From positions 1 to 25,161 of the forward strand of contig DAIRGS010000076.1 in assembly GCA_036794395.1 (NCBI GenBank): a stretch of 25,161 nucleotides of DNA. The letters are read 5' to 3'. Shown piece after piece: positions 14,859 through 22,572 of the stretch. Source of the DNA: DASXMX01 sp036794395. GTDB taxonomy: Bacteria > Planctomycetota > Phycisphaerae > Tepidisphaerales > Tepidisphaeraceae. Each line of letters opens with the position of its first letter. The stretch's first letter is position 1. The notes beneath the pieces are model-generated. The model was not told the origin of the DNA. It made no database searches and saw only the letters and a program-made list of their open reading frames with translations. The translations under genes were made by a program, and so were the position numbers.

Positions 14859-15107
14859 TTAATTATGCCTGCGGGCAGACATCGCCGTAAGGACGCTGGC
14901 GCGCGCGTCGTTTGACCCGGCGTCCTGAAGTTTTCCCCGCCAGATGAAGCGCTCCCATGCGCCGCTGTAGCACTTGGGGCATTGCGTCGGCGGACGATCG
15001 GGGCGCGGGGGCTCGTAGCCGCACGAGTGGCACTGCACGACCGCGAGAATGGGCCGTGGAAGTGCTGAGATGAAATCCCCGTGTTCAATGTAGTCGTTGG
15101 GCAGCAT
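14859..15107 (-). CDS. Small zinc-ribbon protein of unknown function
   Basis: This 82-residue protein has two cysteine pairs, CHSCG (about 27-31) and CPKC (about 43-46), spaced as in a rubredoxin-like zinc ribbon; YSGAWERF follows. The first 25 residues (MLPNDYIEHGDFISALPRPI) are ordinary and the tail is Ala/Ser/Arg-rich. AGAGG lies about eight bases upstream of the ATG. It stands alone on the minus strand, downstream of the terminator at 15306-15345. The family is not one I can name; nucleic-acid or protein binding is possible. A longer in-frame start at 15205 is less likely, because it lacks the ribosome site. Confidence 0.6.
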   Translation of the reverse strand: MLPNDYIEHGDFISALPRPILAVVQCHSCGYEPPRPDRPPTQCPKCYSGAWERFIWRGKLQDAGSNDARASVLTAMSARRHN

Positions 15108-15305
15108 AGACGTGCCTCTGGCGCGGGTGCGTTGGCGATCGAGATGAGCTTACATCGCGATGGCCGGCGCGGGCGGGCGGGATGCAATTCCAACCCAAAT
15201 CGCACGCAAAGTTACGTCAATCTGGGCGAATCAATTCGTGGTGAACCGTCCGCGTCAGTTATACGACGGGCGCGACTCTTGAGTTTTATGACGGATAGTG
15301 GAACG

Positions 15306-15345
15306 AAAAAACCCGCGGCGTCAGCTGTATGGCGGACGCCGCGGG
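15306..15345 (-). terminator. Rho-independent terminator of the membrane-protein gene
   Basis: A perfect 11-bp stem, CCCGCGGCGTC (15312-15322) with GACGCCGCGGG (15335-15345), has a 12-base loop. On the minus strand it is followed by six Ts (15311-15306), as expected for termination of the gene ending at 15393. On the plus strand CTTTATTTT follows, so it may act in both directions. Confidence 0.9.
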
Positions 15346-15392
15346 CTTTATTTTAGAGCCGGGGGTGGGGCCGGTCCCGCTCAAGGCAATGA

Positions 15393-16727
15393 TTAGGCAG
15401 GGTTTTCGGGGGGTGGCGGCACTTCGTCGGCAACAACTGCGGTGGTTACTGTGGCATCGACCGCGCCGGCTTCACCGGCATCCAGGTCATCGTCGGTTTC
15501 TTCGACGTAAACATCATCGAGATCCGTGGCGTCGACTTCGCGACGCATGAGGTAGTAGATGACGGTGTTGGCCGAGAAGTAGAAGCTGATGGCAAATGCG
15601 CCGATGAGGCCGATCACCAGATAAATCCAGAACTGCATGATGCCGGCCGAGGTAGAGTCCCAGCGCGTGAGCACGCCATAGCTTGGGCTGTGGGGCAGTG
15701 GCTGACGAGGGTCGTGGGGAAGCTGCCACATGCGCGCGAAGACATCAGCGGGGGATTTATCGGCCGGGTAAGCATGCTGAGCGCCGAGCATCCAAGTCAT
15801 GAAAAACCATGTGACGGCCAACATCAGCCAGACGAAGAATCGCACGAACAGATAGCACACCGCTCCGTAAACAACGGATACCAGGGTGTACCAGAGCATT
15901 CGCCAGGGCCGGGCAAACACATAGCTGAAAGATCGGCTAATCGCGTCAAAGCTGTCGGAGCCTTCAACGGCGATTGTCGGATACATGAGGTTGAATCCAC
16001 CCATCATGCCCAGCAGAACGAGCGTGATAATGAATCCGCCGATCAGAGCCAGGAAAAACGTCAGGCTGGCGACGAAAGCCCCGATGTGAGAGAGGTGAAA
16101 CAGGATCGTCGAGGCCACGGCGATAATCAGCCCGATGACCAGCACGATGAACACGGGAATGACCGGCGCAAAGATAAAGCTCAGCACCTTCGCGATTGAA
16201 AAGCTCATCGCATGACGTACCGAGATTTTTTCATCGCGGGCGACGTGAACGGCGGCGATTCGGGAGATCGCGCCGCCGAACACGGACCAAATGAGCAGGA
16301 ACCAAATCGTATAGAGCAGCGCGAAAAGCCAGTGGTTGCTCCAGAGCCAGAGCGGGCCGACCGCGATAAAACGCCAAACCGATTCGAACGGGTTGGCATG
16401 AAACATCAGGATGCCATTGGCCTGAGTGACTTCGTAATTGAAGAACGTCCTGAATGTGCCCGCCGAAGGGTTGCTCAAGTCAAATTGTGCGGGGCCTGGC
16501 TCGGAATCGGCTGTGGATAGCGCAATGTGGTCTGCCGGAGAGATTTGAAATCGCTGCGGCCAGAGCGCGTCGAGAATGAGGCCGCCGCACCAGAGGCACC
16601 CCAGCGCAACCAGCGCGATGATGAGCTTCGAGGGGTGTACTGCAATTCGAAACGCGCGAAACAGATGAGTGAACGGAAATACTTCGCGCCACTCGATTCT
16701 ACGAACAGTTGCCGCTTCGTCCGCCAT
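15393..16727 (-). CDS. Polytopic membrane protein of unknown function
   Basis: This 444-residue inner-membrane protein has about six to seven hydrophobic helices: near 35-55, 130-155, 183-213, 218-247, 278-312 and 360-390. Between helix 1 and 2 is a soluble loop of about 70 residues. The C-terminus (about 398-444) is strongly acidic and ends in a proline run (VPPPPENPA), probably cytoplasmic. No transport or enzyme motif is visible. AAAGGAGGT sits before the ATG, a very strong ribosome site, so the protein is probably well expressed. The gene is monocistronic: a perfect terminator follows and repeats precede it, with a 7-bp hairpin (16760-16779) in its leader. Confidence 0.82.
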   Translation of the reverse strand: MADEAATVRRIEWREVFPFTHLFRAFRIAVHPSKLIIALVALGCLWCGGLILDALWPQRFQISPADHIALSTADSEPGPAQFDLSNPSAGTFRTFFNYEVTQANGILMFHANPFESVWRFIAVGPLWLWSNHWLFALLYTIWFLLIWSVFGGAISRIAAVHVARDEKISVRHAMSFSIAKVLSFIFAPVIPVFIVLVIGLIIAVASTILFHLSHIGAFVASLTFFLALIGGFIITLVLLGMMGGFNLMYPTIAVEGSDSFDAISRSFSYVFARPWRMLWYTLVSVVYGAVCYLFVRFFVWLMLAVTWFFMTWMLGAQHAYPADKSPADVFARMWQLPHDPRQPLPHSPSYGVLTRWDSTSAGIMQFWIYLVIGLIGAFAISFYFSANTVIYYLMRREVDATDLDDVYVEETDDDLDAGEAGAVDATVTTAVVADEVPPPPENPA

Positions 16728-16897
16728 CGACGGACCTCCTTTATCCCTTGATGACTTCCCGGCGCCGCGGCAGGCGCCGAAGCGCGCGCGGCGGCATTAT
16801 AGTCGGCGTCGTTGATTAAGCGAGCAAGGGAAATGATTCAGTCGGGAATGAAAAAAACAAGGTCGAAAACTGACGGGGAGCGGCAGCTAAATAACAA

Positions 16898-17172
16898 GGC
16901 GCGATTCCGCGCTTCGTGGCATGGGCTTCGAGCCCATGATTGAGGGAGATGACCTCCGACGACGGGTACGATTAGGGAAAACCAAGTTTCGACAGTTGGA
17001 CAACCTTCTGAATTTGCCGGCAAAATATCCCCGGTTCGGCAAGTTGGTTTTCTCACATCTCACCCGGCGCTGGACCCGAAACGTTCCCGGCCACGGCCTG
17101 TCTTCGACCCTGAGGCTCAGACCCGAAGGGGAAGGCCGTGCCACTTAAAAACAATGGCGCGGAATCGCGCGC
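16898..17172. repeat. Composite palindromic repeat, copy B
   Basis: This second copy of the 1809-2170 family is about 275 bases. Its ends read GGCGCGATTCCGCGC and, inverted, AATGGCGCGGAATCG. A perfect hairpin CATGGGCT-TCG-AGCCCATG lies at 16920-16938. The 92-bp core is at 16969-17060, in reverse orientation relative to copy A, and its flanks (about 16932-17098) are reversed too. The tail TGTCTTCGACCCTGAGGCTC and the ends are in the same orientation as in copy A. With the adjacent element at 17179 it fills most of the gene-free stretch 16728-17357. Confidence 0.8.
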
Positions 17173-17178
17173 GGTCAT

Positions 17179-17360
17179 TTAGCCCTGAAAAATCATGACT
17201 CACCACTGAGGCGCGGAGGTCACGGAGACATGCTGAGAAAATCCAACTGCAAGCTGCGCAACCTGCAACTCATAACCGTGACGGCAATTCAGGTGTAATT
17301 GCTTTCGCAACTTGGTCTTCTCCGTGTCCTCCGTGCCTCCGTGGTGAATAATCCGGGCTA
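17179..17360. repeat. MITE-like element, copy 2 (CACGGAGGC family)
   Basis: This 182-base copy is closely similar to 4095-4278 along its whole length, including GACGGCAATTCAGGTGTAA and the arms that end CCTCCGTGCCTCCGTGG. Its right end carries the TAG stop of yacG (17358-17360), and the sequence reading out of that gene, CCCGGATTATTCACCACGG, is the same as after the CDF exporter gene in copy 1. It begins six bases after composite repeat copy B. Confidence 0.85.
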
Positions 17361-17549
17361 TTCGTCGTCGGATGGGTCTTCGGGGCCGGTGGCTTTGTCG
17401 GGGATTTGATATTTCCCGTCGAGCCAGCGACCCAGGTCAATGAGCTTGCAGCGATCGCTGCAAAAAGGGAAGGGCCTGGCCGGATCGAGCGGCAATGATT
17501 CGTCGGGTTCCTCAACGGGCTTGCGGCAGATCGGGCAGCGAAATTCCAT
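17358..17549 (-). CDS. yacG: DNA gyrase inhibitor YacG
   Basis: This 63-residue zinc protein has the family signature CPICRKP near the N-terminus and CSDRCKLIDLGRWLDGKYQIP further on, giving the CxxC...CxxxC zinc site. In E. coli YacG binds GyrB and inhibits gyrase. It is of normal family length, with an acidic tail (EDPSDDE). It is last in the run dnaJ-grpE-FmdB-yacG, 22 bases after its neighbour. Its TAG stop is the first bases of a MITE-like element. Confidence 0.93.
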   Translation of the reverse strand: MEFRCPICRKPVEEPDESLPLDPARPFPFCSDRCKLIDLGRWLDGKYQIPDKATGPEDPSDDE

Positions 17550-17571
17550 GGCGAACCCGTGCCGGTTGAAG

Positions 17572-17964
17572 TTAGCTCGATTTCTTTTTCGAAGCCTTGG
17601 CCTCAGACCTGCTCTCGGGCTTCGATTCGGATTTTGGAGCTGGTTTGGGCTCCGAAGCAGTGGTGGAAGGTGCAGCTTCCTTTTTCTCGGAAGGCTTTGA
17701 TTCCGTGGTCGTCGCGGCGTCGGATTTTTTAGTGTCGCCGGTGGGTGCGCTGTCGGCCTTGGCGCTTTCTTTGTAGCCCTCGGAACGATAATCGGTGATG
17801 TAGAACCCGCTGCCTTTGAAGATCAACCCCGCGCCGGTTCCAATGAGGCGTTTGACTTTATTCTTGGCGCACTTTGGGCACTTGCGGATTGGGGACGCGG
17901 TCATCGAATGGAACTTTTCAAACTTGTGCCCGCAGGCCGAGCACTTGTATTCGTAGGTTGGCAT
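17572..17964 (-). CDS. FmdB-family zinc-ribbon protein
   Basis: This 130-residue protein begins MPTYEYKCSACGHKFEKF, the FmdB zinc ribbon, with the second pair in CPKC near residue 32, then LIGTGAGLIFKGSGFYITDY, the conserved FmdB end. The remaining ~65 residues form a low-complexity Lys/Ser/Glu/Pro/Ala tail (for example KPSEKKEAAPSTTASEPKP), probably disordered. The start at 17964 is chosen because the FmdB family begins MPxYEY, although the frame stays open upstream through the end of grpE. FmdB proteins are thought to be regulators, but the function is largely unknown. It lies between grpE and yacG. Confidence 0.92.
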   Translation of the reverse strand: MPTYEYKCSACGHKFEKFHSMTASPIRKCPKCAKNKVKRLIGTGAGLIFKGSGFYITDYRSEGYKESAKADSAPTGDTKKSDAATTTESKPSEKKEAAPSTTASEPKPAPKSESKPESRSEAKASKKKSS

Positions 17965-18017
17965 AGGGACCTGTACTGCGGTTTGTTCTGGCAGCGAGTA
18001 TTGTCTGGCATACGCGA

Positions 18018-18596
18018 TCAGGTGTTTCTGCTGACGGCCACCTGGGCCGGGCGGAGCGTTCGGCCGTGCAGGGCGTAACCTTTCTGAAGCAACTGAGTGA
18101 CTGTCGGGACCGTGTAGTTCGAGTCCTGTTGCATCAGAGCCTGATGCATGGTGGGATCGAATGGCGTGCCGGGCTCGGGGGCGATTTCTTCGACTTCGAG
18201 CTTGCGAAGCACATCGAGCCATTGATCGTGCACGATCTGCATGCCTTTTAAGATTGAGGCCGAGTCGGCTTTGGCTGGGTCGACGGCCAAAGCGCGTTCA
18301 AAGTTATCAATTACCGGTAGCAGGCTCTTGATCAAAGAGCTGTTGGCATACTGCACGCGCTGCTCGTTTTCCTGCTCCTGACGCTTGCGAATGTTCTGAA
18401 ACTCGGCGGTTGCGCGGGCGAGGCGCTCGAAAAGTGAATCGCGTTCGCGGCGGAGATTTTCGATGTCGCCGCCATCGCCCCGGCGGGATGCGCCCAGATC
18501 ATCGGGACCGACGCTGCCCTGGGCAGCGTCGGGCTCCGTGCGGTCGTATTCCTGGGCATCTTCGAGATTTGAATCGTCAATTGGAATTCGGGCCAT
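18018..18596 (-). CDS. grpE: Nucleotide exchange factor GrpE
   Basis: This 192-residue co-chaperone releases ADP from DnaK. An acidic N-terminal stretch is followed by a long coiled coil (about 45-95: IENLRRERDSLFERLARATA, EFQNIRKRQEQENE) and the head domain with the family pattern LLPVIDNFERAL, then GMQIVHDQW, EIAPEPGTPFDPTMHQALM and QKGYALHGRTLRPAQVAVS. The start at 18596 gives the usual length; GAGAG is about eight bases upstream. It follows dnaJ by 69 bases. dnaK is not adjacent, unlike the common grpE-dnaK-dnaJ order. Confidence 0.95.
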   Translation of the reverse strand: MARIPIDDSNLEDAQEYDRTEPDAAQGSVGPDDLGASRRGDGGDIENLRRERDSLFERLARATAEFQNIRKRQEQENEQRVQYANSSLIKSLLPVIDNFERALAVDPAKADSASILKGMQIVHDQWLDVLRKLEVEEIAPEPGTPFDPTMHQALMQQDSNYTVPTVTQLLQKGYALHGRTLRPAQVAVSRNT

Positions 18597-18665
18597 TACG
18601 TAACTCTCTGATGAGGAATGGATGAACTGGATACACAGCAAATGTCGAACCACCCGATCGGGAAC

Positions 18666-19829
18666 TCACGATCCTTTTTCGTCGGTCGTAAACACTTGCT
18701 TAAGCTTATCCATAAAAGACTTACGCTGGGGCATCAGTTTTTCGTCCTCGCTGGCGGCAAACTCGCGAAGCAATTGCTTCTGCCGATCTGACAGTTTCTT
18801 TGGGATTTCAATGAGGATCTGGACGATTTCGTCACCGCTTTTGTATGAGCGGAGGTCGGGGACGCCCTTGCCCTTGAGCTTGAACACTTCGCCGTGCTGA
18901 GTGCCGGCTGGGATTTCGAGCATTTCGCGACCGCGGAGGGTTGGCACTTCGACAGCCGACCCAAGAGCGGCCTGAGTGAAAGAGATCGGAACCTGGCACA
19001 CGATGTCGTTGTGGTGCCGGGTGAACATCGGATGGGGTTTAATGGCGATGTAGCAGTGGAGGTCGCCGGATGGGGCGCCGTTTTCACCGGCCTCACCTTC
19101 GCCGGCAATACGGACTGCCTGGCCTTCATGCACACCAGCGGGGATTTTCACGGTGACAACGCGCTGCCGGGTCTGTCGCCCCCCGCCTCGGCAGGTGGGG
19201 CAGCCTTCCCGAACGATGGAGCCGCGTCCCCGGCAGTTGGGGCAGGTGGTGACCATGCGGAACATGCCGCCGAAGCCCTGCTGGGCGATCCGGCCCTGCC
19301 CGCCACACTGCACGCACACCACGGGCGGGACGCCGGGCTTGGCGCCGCTGCCTTTGCAGGTTTCGCACACTTCCTGCTTCTCAAATTGCAGCGTCTTGTC
19401 GCAACCGGTGGCGACTTCCTGAAGCGTAAGCTCGACCTGGGTTTCCAGATCGAATCCACGTTGGGCGCGACGGCCCGGACGCTGACCCGCACCACCGCCG
19501 GCGGCGCGTCCGCCGAATGCCCCGCCGAAGATGTCGTCGAACATCGAGAAGATGTCGCCAACATCCATGTGCGAGAAGTCGTGACCGCCTCCCACTCCGG
19601 CATGGCCGAACTGGTCATAGCGCTTACGCTTTGCTTCATCGCCCAGCACCTCATAAGCCTCGGCGCACTCTTTAAATGCGGTCTCGGCTTCGGCCTTGTT
19701 TTCGTGATTTCGATCGGGGTGATACTTCATCGCCAGCCTTCGGTAAGAGCGTTTGATCTCCTCACCGTTGGCCGTTTTGGTGACACCCAGAACTTCGTAA
19801 TATTCTCTTTTGATACTTGCCACGTTCAT
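18666..19829 (-). CDS. dnaJ: Chaperone DnaJ
   Basis: This 387-residue Hsp40 stimulates DnaK ATPase and delivers substrates. The J domain (about 8-75) has YYEVLGV and the HPD motif in MKYHPDRN. A Gly/Phe-rich linker (about 80-135, with DIFSMFDDIFGGAFGG) leads to the zinc domain with four CxxCxGxG repeats: CETCKGSG, CVQCGGQG, CPNCRGRG and CPTCRGGG. The C-terminal substrate domains follow, with IPAGTQHGEVFKLKGKGVP. It is a full-length type I DnaJ. Start 19829 is the first ATG before the J domain; upstream codons to 19892 fall in a repeat. Confidence 0.97.
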   Translation of the reverse strand: MNVASIKREYYEVLGVTKTANGEEIKRSYRRLAMKYHPDRNHENKAEAETAFKECAEAYEVLGDEAKRKRYDQFGHAGVGGGHDFSHMDVGDIFSMFDDIFGGAFGGRAAGGGAGQRPGRRAQRGFDLETQVELTLQEVATGCDKTLQFEKQEVCETCKGSGAKPGVPPVVCVQCGGQGRIAQQGFGGMFRMVTTCPNCRGRGSIVREGCPTCRGGGRQTRQRVVTVKIPAGVHEGQAVRIAGEGEAGENGAPSGDLHCYIAIKPHPMFTRHHNDIVCQVPISFTQAALGSAVEVPTLRGREMLEIPAGTQHGEVFKLKGKGVPDLRSYKSGDEIVQILIEIPKKLSDRQKQLLREFAASEDEKLMPQRKSFMDKLKQVFTTDEKGS

Positions 19830-19870
19830 CCTACGTCCACAGGCACGGGTCAGTTTGCCGGCTTGCCTAC

Positions 19871-20001
19871 CCGCAAAGACACGAAGACACAAAGATAAGG
19901 GCAGGCAGTAAGCTGTAGGCAGCAGGCAGTAGGAAAAGCTCCTTTTCTGCCTGCTGCCTACTGCCGACTGCCGACTCTTTTATATCTTCGTGCCTTCGTG
20001 G
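19871..20001. repeat. Nested palindromic repeat upstream of dnaJ
   Basis: The outer arms are CAAAGACACGAAGACAC on the left and ATCTTCGTGCCTTCGTGG on the right, imperfect inverted repeats. Inside is a perfect 12-bp stem, GGCAGCAGGCAG (19918-19929) with CTGCCTGCTGCC (19947-19958), within a tract of GGCAGTA-type units. With the repeat at 20056 it fills most of the 310-base gap between groEL1 and dnaJ. No promoter can be named with confidence. Confidence 0.7.
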
Positions 20002-20055
20002 CTCGGGGGTTCACTTTTTATCGGACGAATCGCCAATTAAATCGTTTATCAGGAA

Positions 20056-20142
20056 GGTGTAGCATTTGCCATCCCAAGTTTAGCGGCCCCGCTCGCGGGG
20101 CGCGGACTGCCTGGACGCTACACCAAAACGGAAACCGCTTTA
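20056..20142. repeat. GC-palindrome dispersed repeat after groEL1
   Basis: The element is bounded by GGTGTAGC (20056-20063) and GCTACACC (20117-20124), with the perfect palindrome GCCCCGCTCGCGGGGC at 20086-20101. An arm rich in TTTCCG (minus strand) runs up to the TAA stop of groEL1. The right two-thirds match window positions 1-57. It could serve as a 3' hairpin for the groESL transcript, but there is no T-run after the stem. Confidence 0.7.
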
Positions 20143-21771
20143 GATGACCGCGCCGGCCACCGGCTGCGGGTGCTTCTCGCCCTTTTTCTCCTTCAATTCG
20201 GTGATCATGACGTCGGTGGTCAATGCCAGGCCGCTTACGCTGGCGGCGTTGAGCAGCGCGGTCTTGGCGACCTTGGCCGGGTCGATGATTCCGAGCTTGA
20301 GCATGTCGCCAAATTCGCCATTGGCGGCGTTGTAGCCCCAATTGGGGTTCTTGTTGTTCAGGATCTCGTCGACCACCACATCGCCATCTTCGCCGGCATT
20401 ATCGGCGATCTGGTGAGCGGGCGAACGCAGCGCCTGGCTGACGATTTCGAACCCGATCTTTTCGTCGCCCCTGGCCTTGCTCTTGGCATTGTCAACGGCT
20501 TCGATGGCACGAAGGAACGCAACTCCCCCGCCGGGGACGATGCCTTCTTCGGCGGCGGCACGGGTCGCGTGCAGCGCGTCGTCGATGAGGTCCTTGCGCT
20601 CCTTCATTTCGGTTTCGGTGGCAGCGCCGGCGCGGATGATGGCGACACCGCCGGTGATCTTGGCGAGGCGTTCCTGGAGCTTCTCGCGATCGTAATCGCT
20701 GGTGGTTTTTTCGATCTGCTGGCGAATCTGCTCGGAACGGGCTTCAATCTCTTTACGCTTGCCGGCGCCTTCCACGATCAACGTGCGGTCTTTATCGACG
20801 GCTATGCGCTTGGCGCTGCCGAGGTCTTCGACCTCGACGTTTTCGAGCTTCAGACCGAGATCTTCGCTGATAAACTTTCCGCCGGTCACGACGGCCAAAT
20901 CAGCCATGAGAGCCTTGCGGCGATCGCCGAAGCCCGGCGCCTTGACGGCGCAAACGTTCAACACGCCGCGAAGCTTATTGACGACGAGCGCGGCCAACGC
21001 TTCGGACTCAACGTCTTCCGCGATGATCAGCAGCGGACGCCCGCCGGTCACGATCTTGTTCAGAAGCGGGAGCAGCTCGGCGAGATTGCTGATCTTCTTC
21101 TCATGAAGAAGGATGTAAGCGTTCTCCAGGGCGGCTTCGAGGGTGGTCGGATTGGTCATGAAGTAGGGCGACAGGTAGCCCTTATCGAACTGCATGCCCT
21201 CGGTGTATTCAAGGACAGTGTCGGTGCTCTTGCCTTCATCGACCGTGATGACGCCTTCCTTGCCGACCTTTTCCATCGCTTCGGCCATCAGCTCGCCAAT
21301 ATGCTCGTCGCCGTTGGCGGAAATGGTGGCGACGCGTTTGTAGTCTTCGCGACCTTTCACCTTCTTCGAAAGCGCCGTGATGGCTTCGCAGGCGGCGTCG
21401 GCGGCTTTGGTGATGCCGCGTTGAATCAGGACGGGATTGACACCGGTGCGAACGTACTTGAGGCCTTCGATGTAGATCGCCTCGGCCAGTACAGTAGCGG
21501 TGGTGGTGCCGTCGCCGGCCACATCGCCCGTCTTGCTCGCGACCATGTTCACGAGCTTGGCGCCCATATTCTCGAAGGGTTGGGGAAGCTCGATTTCCTT
21601 GGCGACGGTGACGCCGTCCTTGGTGATGCGCGGGCTGCCGAAGGATTTCTGCAACACGACGTTACGACCGCGTGGCCCGAGTGTCGCCTTAACCGCCCGC
21701 GCCAGTTGCGACAATCCCGCGGCAATTTCCGCCCGCGCGTCGCTGTCAAACTTCATCTGTTTCGCTGCCAT
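20140..21771 (-). CDS. groEL: Chaperonin GroEL, copy 1 (groES-linked)
   Basis: This 543-residue 60-kDa chaperonin assembles into a 14-mer and folds proteins with GroES. ATP-binding residues sit in LGPRGRN, DGVTVAKEIEL and GDGTTTATVL; the catalytic Asp is in DDALHATRAA. The apical substrate/GroES-binding surface keeps the Tyr-Phe of GYLSPYF and hydrophobic LLPLL. The C-terminus ends KGEKHPQPVAGAVI and lacks the Gly-Gly-Met tail of E. coli-type GroEL. GAGGT lies eight bases before the ATG. It follows groES by 107 bases containing nested palindromes. A second, divergent groEL lies upstream at 22842. Confidence 0.97.
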   Translation of the reverse strand: MAAKQMKFDSDARAEIAAGLSQLARAVKATLGPRGRNVVLQKSFGSPRITKDGVTVAKEIELPQPFENMGAKLVNMVASKTGDVAGDGTTTATVLAEAIYIEGLKYVRTGVNPVLIQRGITKAADAACEAITALSKKVKGREDYKRVATISANGDEHIGELMAEAMEKVGKEGVITVDEGKSTDTVLEYTEGMQFDKGYLSPYFMTNPTTLEAALENAYILLHEKKISNLAELLPLLNKIVTGGRPLLIIAEDVESEALAALVVNKLRGVLNVCAVKAPGFGDRRKALMADLAVVTGGKFISEDLGLKLENVEVEDLGSAKRIAVDKDRTLIVEGAGKRKEIEARSEQIRQQIEKTTSDYDREKLQERLAKITGGVAIIRAGAATETEMKERKDLIDDALHATRAAAEEGIVPGGGVAFLRAIEAVDNAKSKARGDEKIGFEIVSQALRSPAHQIADNAGEDGDVVVDEILNNKNPNWGYNAANGEFGDMLKLGIIDPAKVAKTALLNAASVSGLALTTDVMITELKEKKGEKHPQPVAGAVI

Positions 21772-21823
21772 GATTACCTCGAATCTTTGATTTCAAAATT
21801 TAAGTCGCTCCGCCGTCGGGCGA

Positions 21824-21870
21824 GTGAAACGCGAAGACGTGAAACGTGAGTTTCACGTGTTACGTTTCAC
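21824..21870. promoter_or_regulatory. Nested GTGAAAC/GTTTCAC palindromes between groES and groEL1
   Basis: Read on the minus strand, GTGAAAC occurs twice and then GTTTCAC twice, so that the inner pair (21839-21845 and 21850-21856) can form a stem with a 4-base loop, while the outer units can close a larger one. In addition CGTGAAACGT (21838-21847) and ACGTTTCACG (21862-21871) form a 10-bp inverted repeat. It starts eight bases past the groES stop. It may be a processing or stability element setting the groES:groEL ratio, or only a dispersed repeat. No T-run follows. Confidence 0.5.
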
Positions 21871-21878
21871 GCGCATCC

Positions 21879-22166
21879 TTATTCAAGGATGCCCAGGATG
21901 TCGGACTCTCGGAGAATGACGAACTTCTCTCCGCTCACTTCGACATCGGTGCCCGAGTACTTGCCGTAGTAGACGGTATCGCCGGGGCGAACACCGAGTT
22001 CCATGGGCTTGCCCTTGTCATCCAGTTTGCCGGGGCCTGCGGAGACGACTTTGCCTTTGGTGGGCTTTTCCTTGGCGGTGTCCGGCAGGAGAATTCCGCT
22101 GGCGGTCTTCTGCTCAGCTTCCGACTGCCGGACGATCACGCGATCTGCTAATGGTTTGAGTTTCAT
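21879..22166 (-). CDS. groES: Co-chaperonin GroES
   Basis: This 95-residue protein caps the GroEL ring as a heptamer. It has the whole family pattern: MKLKPLADRVIVR, the mobile loop with KTASGILLPDTAKEKP, the roof and strands GKVVSAGPGKLDDKG, the VRPGDTVYYGKYSGT region and LRESDILGILE at the end. It is normal in length. It heads the groES-groEL1 pair and starts 13 bases after the stop of the DUF2442 gene, so it may also be read from upstream. I find no CIRCE inverted repeat in front of it. Confidence 0.97.
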   Translation of the reverse strand: MKLKPLADRVIVRQSEAEQKTASGILLPDTAKEKPTKGKVVSAGPGKLDDKGKPMELGVRPGDTVYYGKYSGTDVEVSGEKFVILRESDILGILE

Positions 22167-22179
22167 AGTTTATTCCTGA

Positions 22180-22572
22180 TTACTTGTTACCCGCACCTCG
22201 CTGATTGCGAGAGCGGCTTGATCTTGGTGTCTTTGTTTGTTTCGACGCGTTCACGAAATCAATCAGCGTGACCTTCTTCCCGTGGCGGCGTGCGTGTAGC
22301 CAGAACTTAAATGAAGCCGGTGATTCACCACTTTTTCGACCTAAGAGAACGCCACGGATGCTGAAATCAGCATCAAGGTCAGGCCACATAACGCCTACGC
22401 TGGTGATTTCATAATTGGCCCACTCTTCGGAAGTTCCATGGACCAGTCGCGGATACCATTCCGTTGGAACGACAACCGTGCGGCCATCTTCCAAATCGAT
22501 TGTGATGGTTTCACCCGTCACCTCGACCAATGTGGCGCGTGCTGTTTCAAGTTCAGTGGTTGAAGAACTCAT
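22180..22572 (-). CDS. DUF2442-domain protein
   Basis: This 130-residue protein has a small domain ending in WPDLDADFSIRGVLLG, the DUF2442 signature. It is longer than a minimal DUF2442 protein: the basic tail (HARRHGKKVTLIDFVNASKQ and onward) has many Lys/Arg/Ser. The ATG at 22572 lies inside the preceding DUF4160 gene, giving a 20-base overlap in a different frame. DUF4160 and DUF2442 genes commonly occur side by side and are suspected, but not proven, to be a toxin-antitoxin-like pair. It lies 13 bases before groES. Confidence 0.82.
   Translation of the reverse strand: MSSSTTELETARATLVEVTGETITIDLEDGRTVVVPTEWYPRLVHGTSEEWANYEITSVGVMWPDLDADFSIRGVLLGRKSGESPASFKFWLHARRHGKKVTLIDFVNASKQTKTPRSSRSRNQRGAGNK

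Noticed and set aside
14810..15205. Longer or alternative frame over the zinc-ribbon gene
   Set aside because: The cysteine pairs and ribosome site belong to the shorter frame at 14859-15107; the alternative is in another frame and has no matching features.
18894..19898. Plus-strand frame opposite dnaJ
   Set aside because: Antisense shadow of the Gly/Cys-rich dnaJ sequence.
19871..20001. CRISPR-like array because of repeated GGCAGTA units
   Set aside because: The units are short, contiguous and palindromic, with no regular spacers or cas genes.
20170..21849. Very long open frame on the plus strand opposite groEL1
   Set aside because: It is the mirror of a GC-rich, strongly conserved gene. 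Its translation has no recognisable domain and a composition typical of antisense frames.
21772..22250. CIRCE-type HrcA operator near groES
   Set aside because: No TTAGCACTC-N9-GAGTGCTAA or close variant is seen; the GTGAAAC palindromes are a different sequence.
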